This document shows, in pieces, positions 26,752-34,405 of a stretch of 64,000 bases of DNA. Location: assembly GCF_002760655.1 (NCBI RefSeq), contig NZ_PDOC01000005.1:186001-250000 (forward strand), read 5' to 3'. This DNA is from Massilia eurypsychrophila (GTDB lineage: Bacteria; Pseudomonadota; Gammaproteobacteria; Burkholderiales; Burkholderiaceae_D). The position numbers were made by a program, and so were the translations under genes. Position 1 is the stretch's first letter. Every line of letters starts with the position of its first letter. The notes beneath the pieces were generated by a model. The model saw nothing but the letters and a program-made list of their open reading frames with translations, was not told where the DNA came from and ran no database searches.

Positions 26752-28028
26752 GCCTCGAACCTGATCAGGTCGCCATAGCGGATGCGGGCCTGCGCCAGCA
26801 TTTGCCTGGCGAGACGGACATCGCCCACCATCGGATTGGCGGCCAGCGCGGCGGCGCGCGGACCGGAAGCGACTCCGGCCGCCGCCCGCGCGCTCAGGCG
26901 CTGGTAGTGCTCCAGCTCCCAGGCGAGCGCCTTGAACGACATCGGCAACGCGGGCGCCCGAAGTCGTTCGATGCCACGGCGCGACACCATCGCCTGCGTT
27001 TCGATCACCGTGTCGTAGGCGAACGAGGTGGTCGCGCCGCGATTGGCCAGGTTGAGCACCAGTTCACGCGGGCGCTCGGCGCCGAGCGCGGCAATCACGT
27101 TGGCCGCCATGTCGCCGAAGCCGGCCGCGCCGCGATAGAAACGCAGCTGCGGTTGCGCCAGGGCGGCCTGTTCGGCGAAATGGGCGTAGTAGCGCGGCAG
27201 CGAGGCGGCCACGACGTCGCTGCGCGGACCGGCCAGCCGGGCTTGCGCCACGAAGGCGTGGGGAAACAGATAGTAAGGCAAATAGGAGTTGGGCCAGGAG
27301 CCGTCGGCCTGTTCGCGCGCCAGCGCCAGGCTGTAGTCGAAGCGCAGGCGATGCTCGTCGTCGTATTCCGCGGGCGCTTCCAGCGTGGCCGGAAAGTCGC
27401 CCAACGCAACGCCATCCACGCTGAGGTCGCGGTACCAGGTCGCGTGGTTGAGTCCGATGCACCTGCAGCCGGGCTGGCCGGTACGGCCCATCGCCAGCGC
27501 CAGCGCCGCCAGGTCTTCGTCGGACTGGTCGCACATGCCGATCACTGGCACCTTGCCCTGGTCAACCAGGGCCTGGGTGACGATATTGCTCGGATTGGTG
27601 TAATTGAGCAGGATCGCGCCGGGCGCCAGCGCCGCCATCGCATCGGCCACGCGCAGCGCTTCCGGCACCGAGCGCAAGGCATAGAAAAAGCCGCCCGGAC
27701 CGACCGTCTCCTGGCCCGGAACACCGAACTCGAGCGGGAGCGTTTCATCGATGCGGCGCGCCGCCAGCCCGCCCGGCCGGGTGGAATTGAGCACCAGTGA
27801 GGTCCCCCGTACGGCATCTTCCAGCGTCGACGCCGCCGTCACCGTAAACGGCGCGCCGGCGCTGCGCGCCATCGCCGCGCACAGCCGGGTCACGATGTCG
27901 AGGCGCACCGGGTCGGTATCGTACAGGCGCACGCTGCGCAGCGACATCTCGCCGGCCTGGCGGATCAGGGCTTGCAGCAGCCCGGGGGTATAGGCGCTGC
28001 CACCGCCGAGAATGGTCAGTATTTCCAT
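26748..28028 (-). CDS. Glycoside hydrolase family 4 (NAD- and metal-dependent)
   Basis: The 426-residue enzyme has the family's N-terminal NAD site ILGGGSAYTP (about 6-15) and the signature ETVGPGGFFYALRSVPEA (about 106-123). NYTNPSN follows, then the probable metal ligands in GMCDQSDED (Cys) and GLNHATWYRD (His). GH4 enzymes cleave 6-phosphoglycosides or alpha-glycosides by a redox elimination mechanism. It overlaps the PfkB gene by 13 bases and the deacetylase gene by 4. It likely recycles the glycoside made by the operon. The exact substrate is unknown. Confidence 0.88.
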   Translation of the reverse strand: MEILTILGGGSAYTPGLLQALIRQAGEMSLRSVRLYDTDPVRLDIVTRLCAAMARSAGAPFTVTAASTLEDAVRGTSLVLNSTRPGGLAARRIDETLPLEFGVPGQETVGPGGFFYALRSVPEALRVADAMAALAPGAILLNYTNPSNIVTQALVDQGKVPVIGMCDQSDEDLAALALAMGRTGQPGCRCIGLNHATWYRDLSVDGVALGDFPATLEAPAEYDDEHRLRFDYSLALAREQADGSWPNSYLPYYLFPHAFVAQARLAGPRSDVVAASLPRYYAHFAEQAALAQPQLRFYRGAAGFGDMAANVIAALGAERPRELVLNLANRGATTSFAYDTVIETQAMVSRRGIERLRAPALPMSFKALAWELEHYQRLSARAAAGVASGPRAAALAANPMVGDVRLARQMLAQARIRYGDLIRFEA

Positions 28029-28894
28029 GGGATTTCCTTTCGTAGCGCGGCAATGCGCAGCGGGTCCTGCAGCAGGCCGCCGGCTTGTTGCAGCAAGTGG
28101 GAGGCGGCGCAGACGCCGAAGCGCAGGGCCGCCGCAGGTGCGAGGCCGCGCATCAGGGCCGCGAGCAGCGCGGCGCAGAAGGCGTCGCCGGCGCCGGTCG
28201 GATCAAGCACCTCGACCGCCTGGGCGCCGACGCGCACCGGCGCGCCGTCGACTACGCCAAAGGCGCCGGCGGCGCCCAGCGTGACCACCACCGAGCGGGC
28301 ACATGCGGCAAGCATGCGCGGCGCCTGCGCGACATCGCCGCACGCCGCTTCGGCTTCCTTTTCATTGAGTACCAACAAGTCCCACAGCACCTCGGGTTGC
28401 CGCGCCAGTTGCGCCAGCCGTCCTGGTTGCCAGCTGCCGCTGACGGCGACCCGGCTGCCGGCGGCGCGCGCGCGCGCCAGCGGCCCGGCCAGCCGGGACG
28501 CTTCCTCCAGGCCCGGCACATGGATCCAGGGCGCCTCGGGCAAGTGCTGGAGGCGTTCGAGGGCGGAAAAATCGGCGGCGCTGACGAAGGTGCGCTCGCG
28601 CGCATCGGCGAAGACGAGCGAGATGGCCGGGTCGTCGCTGGAAGGCAGGGCGTCGAGCGCGATACCGAGGCGCTCGGCAAGCGCGCGCAGCGCAAGATCG
28701 GCGATGCCGCAGCCGACCGGCGCGCACAAGGTGACTTGCAAACCGAGCGCCGCGGCCACGCTGGCGCTGTTGGCGGCGCCGCCGAAACTGAGCCTGATGG
28801 CGTCGACGAACAGTTCCTCGCCCGGCGGCGGCGGCGCCGTGCGAGGCACCAGGACATCGAGGTAGCACATGCCGGCCACCAGCAGTTCGCTCAT
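28016..28894 (-). CDS. PfkB-family carbohydrate kinase
   Basis: The 292-residue ribokinase-fold enzyme has SFGGAANSASVAAALGL near the N-terminus and the catalytic anion-hole motif DPTGAGDAF (catalytic Asp, about 231-239). It phosphorylates a sugar or nucleoside with ATP. The ATG overlaps the stop of the upstream synthase by 4 bases and its end overlaps the GH4 start by 13, indicating obligatory co-translation. Candidate roles are phosphorylating the sugar acceptor or salvaging the sugar released by GH4. Confidence 0.9.
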   Translation of the reverse strand: MSELLVAGMCYLDVLVPRTAPPPPGEELFVDAIRLSFGGAANSASVAAALGLQVTLCAPVGCGIADLALRALAERLGIALDALPSSDDPAISLVFADARERTFVSAADFSALERLQHLPEAPWIHVPGLEEASRLAGPLARARAAGSRVAVSGSWQPGRLAQLARQPEVLWDLLVLNEKEAEAACGDVAQAPRMLAACARSVVVTLGAAGAFGVVDGAPVRVGAQAVEVLDPTGAGDAFCAALLAALMRGLAPAAALRFGVCAASHLLQQAGGLLQDPLRIAALRKEIPWKY

Positions 28895-31209
28895 GCCGCC
28901 TCGCCCAGCGGCGCCGCGCGATCGATGACGCCTGGCTCGCCCGCGCCGGCGGCGGCGCGTTCGAAATCGGCCGCCCAGCGCGTGACGTCATGCTCGGTCA
29001 CGATGGCTGCCATGCGGGCCGTGCGATAGGCCCGCTCATCCTCGCCCATCGACAGCGCCTGATGCAGGCCGGCCACCATTGAACGCCCATCGTAGGGGTT
29101 GGTGAGCACGGCGCCGTGCAGGTCGACAGCGGCGCCGGCGAACTCGGACAGGATCAGCACGCCGGATTTGTCGATCGCCTTCCTGGTGGCGACAAACTCC
29201 TTGGCAACAAGGTTGAGGCCGTCACGCAGCGGCGTGATCCAGGCGATGTCGCACGCCGCGTAATGCGCCACCACTTCGTCGAACGACAGCGAACGGTAGA
29301 AATATCGCACGGGCACCCACAGCAGCGTCGAGAAGCGGCCGTTGATGCGGCCGACGACCCGGTCCACTTCGAGGCGCAGGCTTTCATAGATCTCCATCCC
29401 GGCGGCGGCCGGCGTGATGATGTTGATCAGGGTGACCTTGCCGGCGTACTCCGGGTACTGCTCGAGAAACTGTTCGAAAGCCTCGAGTTTTTGCAGCGAC
29501 CCTTTGACGTAGTCGAGCCGTTCGATCGAGATGACGCCGGTGACCCCGTTCAGGTAGTCGGTGATGCCGTTGGCCTGTTCGACGACCGCGGGCGAGCGTG
29601 CCAGCTGTCCGATCAGGGTGACGTCGGTGCCGACCGGATGGGCGCCGAGGCCGATGCGGCGCGCGCCGACCTCGATCGCCGTGGTCATCGTATCGACCCC
29701 GAGGGCGCAACCATAGGTCAGGAAGCGCGGCGCGCAGGCGGTGGTGCCCAGCACTTCGACCGGCGCGAACGAGCGCGTGGCGTCGACGAAGTTCTCGACA
29801 TAGCGGGGAATGTGAAAGCCGACGTAATCGCACTGCAGCAGGCTGCCGATGATGTCGCGGCGCCACGGCAGAATATTGAAGATATCGCTGGAAGGGAAGG
29901 CCGTGTGATGGAAAAAGGCGATCCGCAGGTCCGGGCGCAGGGGGCGCAGGAAGGCCGGCACCATCCACAGGTTGTAATCGTGGATCCATGCCAGCGCGCC
30001 TTCGGCCGCCTCGCGCGCGGTTTGTTCCGCGAACAGCCGGTTCACTTCGAGAAAGCGCTCCCAGTGCGCCTGCTTGAATTCCGCCTTGTCCGGGAAGGAA
30101 AAGATGATCGGCCAGAATGCCTCTTTCGAAAACTTCTTGTAGAACAGGTCGACATCGTCGGCCGTCAAGGCGATACGCGCCGCATGCAGCGCCGGGTAGC
30201 GCTGCGCGTCGACGCTGACGCGGCTGTCGAAACCGGCCGGCTGGCGGCTGTCCTGTTGCGACCAGGCGACCCATGCACCCTTGCGCTTGCCGGCAAAAAA
30301 GCGCAGCAAGGTCGGAATGATGCCGTTCGGGCTCTTCGGACTGCGCTGCACGCAGACGCCGTCTTCGACCACCTCGTCGAACGGCAGGCGGTGATAGACC
30401 ATCACGAGATCGGCCTGGCCGCGCGCGTCGTTGCGGACCTGGGCCGCGGCGCTGGTCTCGACCAGGGTGCCATGATGGGCCAGTCCCTGCAGGATGCCGC
30501 CGCAGCCTTCGGCGCTGGCGATATGCACCCGTTTCAGCTTGCGGACCTGCTCGATCAGCGCCGGCTCGGCGCCGCCGACGACGATGCCGCGTAAGCCGCA
30601 GCGCAGCATGGCCAGGTCATTGAGGGTGTCGCCGGCGACGACGATATCGGCGTGATCGATGCCTTCGGCGGCGGCCAGGCCGAGCAGGGCGGCGCCTTTG
30701 TCCACCCCGCGCGGCAGCACGTCGAGATAGCGGCCGGCGGAGAACATCAGGTCGCAGCCGAGCGCGTCGACGGCGGCGCGCAGTTCAGCGGTGATGCCGC
30801 TCTCGCCGACCAGGAAGGAGCAGCGGCGTTCCTGCGGAACACTCTGGCGCTGCAGCGAAAAGGCGGCCAGCGCGCGCAGTACCGCCTGCGAGCCGGGCCA
30901 GCGCGCGGCGATGTCGTGCTGCAAGGGTTCGACCGGGCGCAAATCGCCATGCACGATGGTGGCGCCGACGTCGGCGACGATATAGTGGGGAGCAGGAATG
31001 GTGGGGTCGCTCAGCAGCGGCATGATCGACTCAAGGCTGCGGCCGGTGACAAAAACGATCCGGGCGCCGGGCAGCCCCCCGCTGAACAGGTCGCGGATGC
31101 GGCGCCGGCTCGCGTGGGTGCCGGCAAGCAGCGTGCCATCGAGGTCGGTGGCAAGGATTAATTTCCCCGTACTACTAATTTCAGGTCGAAGGGATTCAAC
31201 TAGATTCAT
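28891..31209 (-). CDS. ggpPS: Bifunctional glucosylglycerol-phosphate phosphatase/synthase-like (HAD + GT20)
   Basis: The 772-residue protein joins an N-terminal HAD phosphatase (about 15-255, DLDGT at 22-26) to a GT20 glycosyltransferase (about 270-740). The GT20 part carries FHHTAFPSSDIFNILPWRR, CDYVGFHIPRYVENF and TPLRDGLNLVAKEF. The PSSDIFN and PRYVENF wording resembles GgpS of cyanobacteria more than trehalose-phosphate synthase OtsA. HAD-GT20 order matches heterotrophic GgpPS enzymes, which make the osmolyte glucosylglycerol from ADP-glucose and glycerol-3-phosphate. The ATG at 31209 has GGAGAG upstream. It is first of five coupled genes. Trehalose-type specificity is the main alternative. 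Confidence 0.82.
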   Translation of the reverse strand: MNLVESLRPEISSTGKLILATDLDGTLLAGTHASRRRIRDLFSGGLPGARIVFVTGRSLESIMPLLSDPTIPAPHYIVADVGATIVHGDLRPVEPLQHDIAARWPGSQAVLRALAAFSLQRQSVPQERRCSFLVGESGITAELRAAVDALGCDLMFSAGRYLDVLPRGVDKGAALLGLAAAEGIDHADIVVAGDTLNDLAMLRCGLRGIVVGGAEPALIEQVRKLKRVHIASAEGCGGILQGLAHHGTLVETSAAAQVRNDARGQADLVMVYHRLPFDEVVEDGVCVQRSPKSPNGIIPTLLRFFAGKRKGAWVAWSQQDSRQPAGFDSRVSVDAQRYPALHAARIALTADDVDLFYKKFSKEAFWPIIFSFPDKAEFKQAHWERFLEVNRLFAEQTAREAAEGALAWIHDYNLWMVPAFLRPLRPDLRIAFFHHTAFPSSDIFNILPWRRDIIGSLLQCDYVGFHIPRYVENFVDATRSFAPVEVLGTTACAPRFLTYGCALGVDTMTTAIEVGARRIGLGAHPVGTDVTLIGQLARSPAVVEQANGITDYLNGVTGVISIERLDYVKGSLQKLEAFEQFLEQYPEYAGKVTLINIITPAAAGMEIYESLRLEVDRVVGRINGRFSTLLWVPVRYFYRSLSFDEVVAHYAACDIAWITPLRDGLNLVAKEFVATRKAIDKSGVLILSEFAGAAVDLHGAVLTNPYDGRSMVAGLHQALSMGEDERAYRTARMAAIVTEHDVTRWAADFERAAAGAGEPGVIDRAAPLGEAA

Positions 31210-31481
31210 GGCGGCTCTCTCCAAGGGTTGATTGCGTCGCGGCAGCAAGACTGCGTGGCATTTGGACCCGGTGAGGCCTTGTCCATCGGCGGACCGTGCT
31301 GGATGGGACAGCCAGTGCTCTCGCGGCGATTCGGCAGGCTCGATTCTGCGCGCCTCGGTGAGGCGAACGCATCGATCGCCCGGCCGCACCCGGCGTGTCA
31401 GCGCAGGTGCGCCATGGCCCGGATCAGCACCACATCATACCGGCCGAGAATTAGCAAAGTCTTAGCGAGCACACGACAGCC
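31210..31481. other. Upstream region of the osmolyte operon
   Basis: No gene is seen in these 272 bases. They should carry the promoter of the minus-strand operon starting at 31209. No clear -10/-35 pair or operator was recognised by eye. Confidence 0.35.
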
Positions 31482-31706
31482 ATGAAAGGCACGCGTGAAG
31501 CGGCTGCACCGCAGGGCCGGATTCGGGGCGATGTGCCCAGTCCGCTGGCGACAATGATCCTGGTGCCGGCATTGCCTCAGTTTCACGCAAGGTACCCGGA
31601 CATTCAGTTCGACATGGGCGCCAGCGACCGCAAGGTCGATGTGATCGGCGACAACGTCGATTGTGTTGTCCGCGGTGTTAGATTACCGACCAATCACGTG
31701 GTGTAG
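31482..31706 (+). pseudogene. LysR-type regulator fragment (ligand-binding part only)
   Basis: The segment RIRGDVPSPLATMILVPALP followed by FHARYPDIQFDMGASDRKVD and VDCVVRG is the start of a LysR effector-binding domain. The N-terminal helix-turn-helix is absent and the protein ends abruptly after VDCVVRG, losing more than half the domain. It cannot be a working regulator. It borders the XRE/AbiEii scar. Confidence 0.75.
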
Positions 31707-31734
31707 AAATCGACAAGCATAGCGAGAGAAAGAG

Positions 31735-31780
31735 TTGGAAAGAGCCAAAATGACGCTACAATGTTAAATATACTTTACAT
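31735..31780 (+). promoter_or_regulatory. Candidate promoter and operator of the XRE gene
   Basis: TTGGAA (31735-31740) and TACAAT (31757-31762), 16 bases apart, form a fair sigma-70 promoter. An imperfect inverted repeat ATGTTAAA...CTTTACAT (31761-31780) directly follows, 15 bases before the ATG. It is well placed for autorepression by the XRE protein. Read by eye only. Confidence 0.4.
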
Positions 31781-31794
31781 GAATAGTGGCCGAT

Positions 31795-32271
31795 ATGAAT
31801 CTCGCGCAAATTGGTGAGGAAATTCAAAGCAAACGTGTCCACGCCGGCCTGCTGCAGGAGCACGTGGCCAGATTCGCCGGGCTCTCGCGGGTGACCATTA
31901 ACCAGCTAGAAAACGGAACGTTGAAAGACCTCGGCTATACGAAGCTGAAGGCGGTGATGGAAGTGCTGGGCCTCGACATGGAGACCGTGCAGCCGTCGGG
32001 TTTGACGAGCGCGCTGGCAGTGGCGGCGCGCAGCATCAGCACTAGCTATCGCGACGTGATCACGGCCGATATGCTGTCGACAATGCTTCGTTCTGGCGTC
32101 GCGCCGGAACAGTTCCAGCCGCACCTGATGGCCTTGCTTGACGAGACGCCGTTGCCGGTGGTCGTGAAAGCGGTCGCCGAGGCGGCCACTCCCGAAGTTC
32201 CCACCAAGAAAATCATGAAACACCTCAGCCTGTGGGCGAAGGAATGGAAAGTATGCAGAACGGTCTGGTGA
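31795..32271 (+). CDS. XRE-family HTH regulator, orphan antitoxin-like partner of AbiEii
   Basis: About 158 residues. The XRE helix-turn-helix (about 3-60) contains LLQEHVARFAGLSRVTINQLENGTL. The C-terminal half is helical and of unknown function. The gene overlaps the start of an AbiEii-like nucleotidyltransferase (ATG at 32253), the usual order of regulator/antitoxin followed by toxin. The toxin is broken, so this gene may be an orphan still repressing its own promoter. A GTG at 31786 is an alternative start. Confidence 0.78.
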   Translation: MNLAQIGEEIQSKRVHAGLLQEHVARFAGLSRVTINQLENGTLKDLGYTKLKAVMEVLGLDMETVQPSGLTSALAVAARSISTSYRDVITADMLSTMLRSGVAPEQFQPHLMALLDETPLPVVVKAVAEAATPEVPTKKIMKHLSLWAKEWKVCRTVW

Positions 32272-32818
32272 TGATCGGCGCTGCGGGCATTCCCCTGAGT
32301 TGGGAGACGCTATTCTCCCAGGCCGTAAGGGTTATCGGTGAGATCGCCGAGCACGGCCGCGACAATGCCTTCTGGACCTTCGGTGGCGGCACCGTCCCAA
32401 TGCTGCGCTAGCCTGCTACGTCAAGCTGTACCTACCGGAAGGCGAGATCGACTTCGTGGCCGCGCCAAACCTGACCTCTCCAGGGTTTGAAATCGAGACC
32501 GTTCTTGGGCATCAGGTACGCGTGGAGACGTCGGTGGAAATCATCGCGAAAACGATTTGGCACCGGGGCGACCGCATCACGGGGCGCGACATCTTCGACT
32601 TCGCTCTGATCGCCGAGCGCGAGCCCGCAGTGCTGATGCAGGCGCGTCAATTTATGACCAGACATGCGGTAGCGGTGTTCCAGCAGCTCGACGAGCGATA
32701 CGTCCAGCTCAAACAGCAATTCGACGCCATCGACGTACTCAATTTTCACCCGACCTTCGACCGTGCCTGCCACATCCTTAGAGTTAGCCTGACTGAAATG
32801 ATAGAACCACCCGGATAA
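32253..32818 (+). pseudogene. AbiEii/AbiGii-type nucleotidyltransferase toxin, internally deleted
   Basis: From the ATG at 32253 the protein reads LSWETLFSQAVRVI...FWTFGGGTVPMLR and stops at 32411. GGGT..LR normally leads into the D-x-D catalytic motif (SKDIDIF), which is missing. Homology resumes from 32414 in another frame with CYVKLYLPEGEIDFVA, then VETSVEIIAKTIWHRGDRIT and GRDIFDFALIAERE, and ends at 32818. The deletion removes the nucleotide-binding aspartates, so no active toxin can be made. The antitoxin-like gene upstream is intact. Confidence 0.8.
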
Positions 32819-32984
32819 TGTCGAAAGCGGCTTCGAGCGATCGCATGATGTGGCTGATCGCGGACTGCGTCATGCCCAGTTTTGCCGCCGCCTTGGTAAA
32901 ACTGCTTTCGCGGGCCACCGCGATGAAGACGAGAATGTCGTTGATGTTTTCACGCGCCACTGTGTTGGTCCTGTCGGTTGTCAT
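32784..32984 (-). pseudogene. LysR-type regulator fragment (HTH only)
   Basis: From the ATG at 32984 the protein has a clear LysR helix-turn-helix (DILVFIAVARESSFTKAAAK, then LGMTQSAISHIMRSLEA). It diverges at about residue 52 (near 32828) into unrelated sequence and stops at 32784. The rest of the regulator is gone where the AbiEii remnant begins. It is divergent from the MFS exporter at 33182, the classic LysR/target layout. Confidence 0.78.
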
Positions 32985-33181
32985 GGTTTTGCTGAATGCC
33001 GCTACCTGGAGCGCCATGCTGATTGATGCAGCAAACAAATTATGTCGGGGTAATTCAAGCAGGCATTCATGATCATCCTTCATAAGCCCATGAAGAAACC
33101 GGACCGTTCCGGACGCTGGTATCCGGCTACCATTTTGCCTCGCCGCGAATCACGCGCCTTGAACACCAACTGTTAAAAGCC

Positions 33182-34405
33182 ATGAAGAAAACAATCACAA
33201 CCGACGGCCTGTTCGACCGAAACCAGCCGGCTGCCTGGGGTGCGGTCTTTGCCGTCGCGCTCGGCGCCTTTGTGCTGGTCGCATCCGAATTCATGCCGGT
33301 CAGCCTGCTGACACCGATCGCGGCCGATCTCGGCATCACGGAAGGCCAGGCGGGGCAGTCCATCGGCATCTCGGGCGCCTTCGCTTTATTTACCAGCCTC
33401 TTCATCGCCCGGCTCGCCGGTCGCCTCGACCGCAAACTGCTGCTGGTCGGGCTGACACTGCTGATGATCCTTTCCGGAACGCTTGCAGCGTTCGCGCCAA
33501 GCTATTTCTGGTTCATGGTCGGCAGGGCGCTGATCGGTATGGCGATCGGCGGGTTCTGGTCGATGTCGGCCGCAACGGCGATGCGGCTGGTGCCGATCGA
33601 CAAGGTGCCGATGGCCTTGGCGATCGTCAACGGCGGCAATGCGCTTGCGATGGTGGTGGCCCCGCCGCTCGGCAGCTACCTTGGCGCGGTAGTCGGCTGG
33701 CGCGGCGCATTCTTTTGCCTTGTCCCGGTCGCCGCAATTGCGTTGGCGTGGAAGATGGCCTCGTTGCCTTCAATGCCGGCCACAAAGGGGCAGGGTTCAG
33801 CAAACGTACTGGCGCTGCTGAAGCGGCCGGCCACCGCATTGGGCATGGTGGCGGTCAGCGTGTTTTTCATCGGCCAGTTTGCACTGTTCACTTACTTGCG
33901 GCCATTTCTCGAGCAAGTGACCCGCGTCGACGTCGTCACGCTGTCGTTGCTGCTGCTCGCGATTGGCGTGGCCGGATTCGCCGGCACCACCTTGATCGGG
34001 CGCTTTCTCCGCCATCATTTGTACCGGATCCTGATCGTCATCCCGGTGATGATGGCGCTGATCGCCGTCGCGCTCATGGCGTTTGGACACGTGCTGCCTG
34101 TCACTGCGGTTCTGCTGGGCATTTGGGGATTTGTCGGCACGGCCGCTCCGGTGGGATGGTGGACGTGGCTGGCGACGACGCTGCCAAAAGATGCCGAGGC
34201 CGGCGGCGGCCTGATGGTGGCCGTGGTCCAGCTGGCGATCATGCTCGGCGCGACGGTTGGCGGTATGCTGTTCGATGCCGCAGGCTACAGGGCAACGTTC
34301 GGCAGCAGCGCGGCCTTGCTCGTCGCCGCCGCAGTGCTCGCAATCATGACAGCGCGCGCTAGTCGTACGGTGGAGGACCACGCGGTGCGCAGTGCAACAA
34401 GCTGA
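33182..34405 (+). CDS. MFS drug/metabolite efflux transporter (DHA1 type)
   Basis: The 407-residue protein has 12 hydrophobic helices. FVLVASEFMPVSLLTPIAADLGITEGQAG is typical of the AraJ/NepI-like 12-helix exporters, and the cytoplasmic loop RLAGRLDRKLLLVGLTLLM carries the motif A equivalent. It probably exports a small metabolite or drug by proton antiport. Its divergent LysR regulator is truncated, so expression control is probably altered. It converges on norD with only about 1 base between stops. Confidence 0.9.
   Translation: MKKTITTDGLFDRNQPAAWGAVFAVALGAFVLVASEFMPVSLLTPIAADLGITEGQAGQSIGISGAFALFTSLFIARLAGRLDRKLLLVGLTLLMILSGTLAAFAPSYFWFMVGRALIGMAIGGFWSMSAATAMRLVPIDKVPMALAIVNGGNALAMVVAPPLGSYLGAVVGWRGAFFCLVPVAAIALAWKMASLPSMPATKGQGSANVLALLKRPATALGMVAVSVFFIGQFALFTYLRPFLEQVTRVDVVTLSLLLLAIGVAGFAGTTLIGRFLRHHLYRILIVIPVMMALIAVALMAFGHVLPVTAVLLGIWGFVGTAAPVGWWTWLATTLPKDAEAGGGLMVAVVQLAIMLGATVGGMLFDAAGYRATFGSSAALLVAAAVLAIMTARASRTVEDHAVRSATS

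Noticed and set aside
28891-31209. Plain trehalose-6-phosphate synthase (OtsA/OtsB fusion)
   Set aside because: The HAD-first order and the PSSDIFN and PRYVENF motifs fit GgpPS better, though trehalose specificity is not excluded.
24530-32320. Shared string AGACGCTATTCTCCC at about 24535 and 32300 as a mobile-element mark
   Set aside because: Only 15 bases match and flanks differ; a match of this length is expected by chance in a window of this size.
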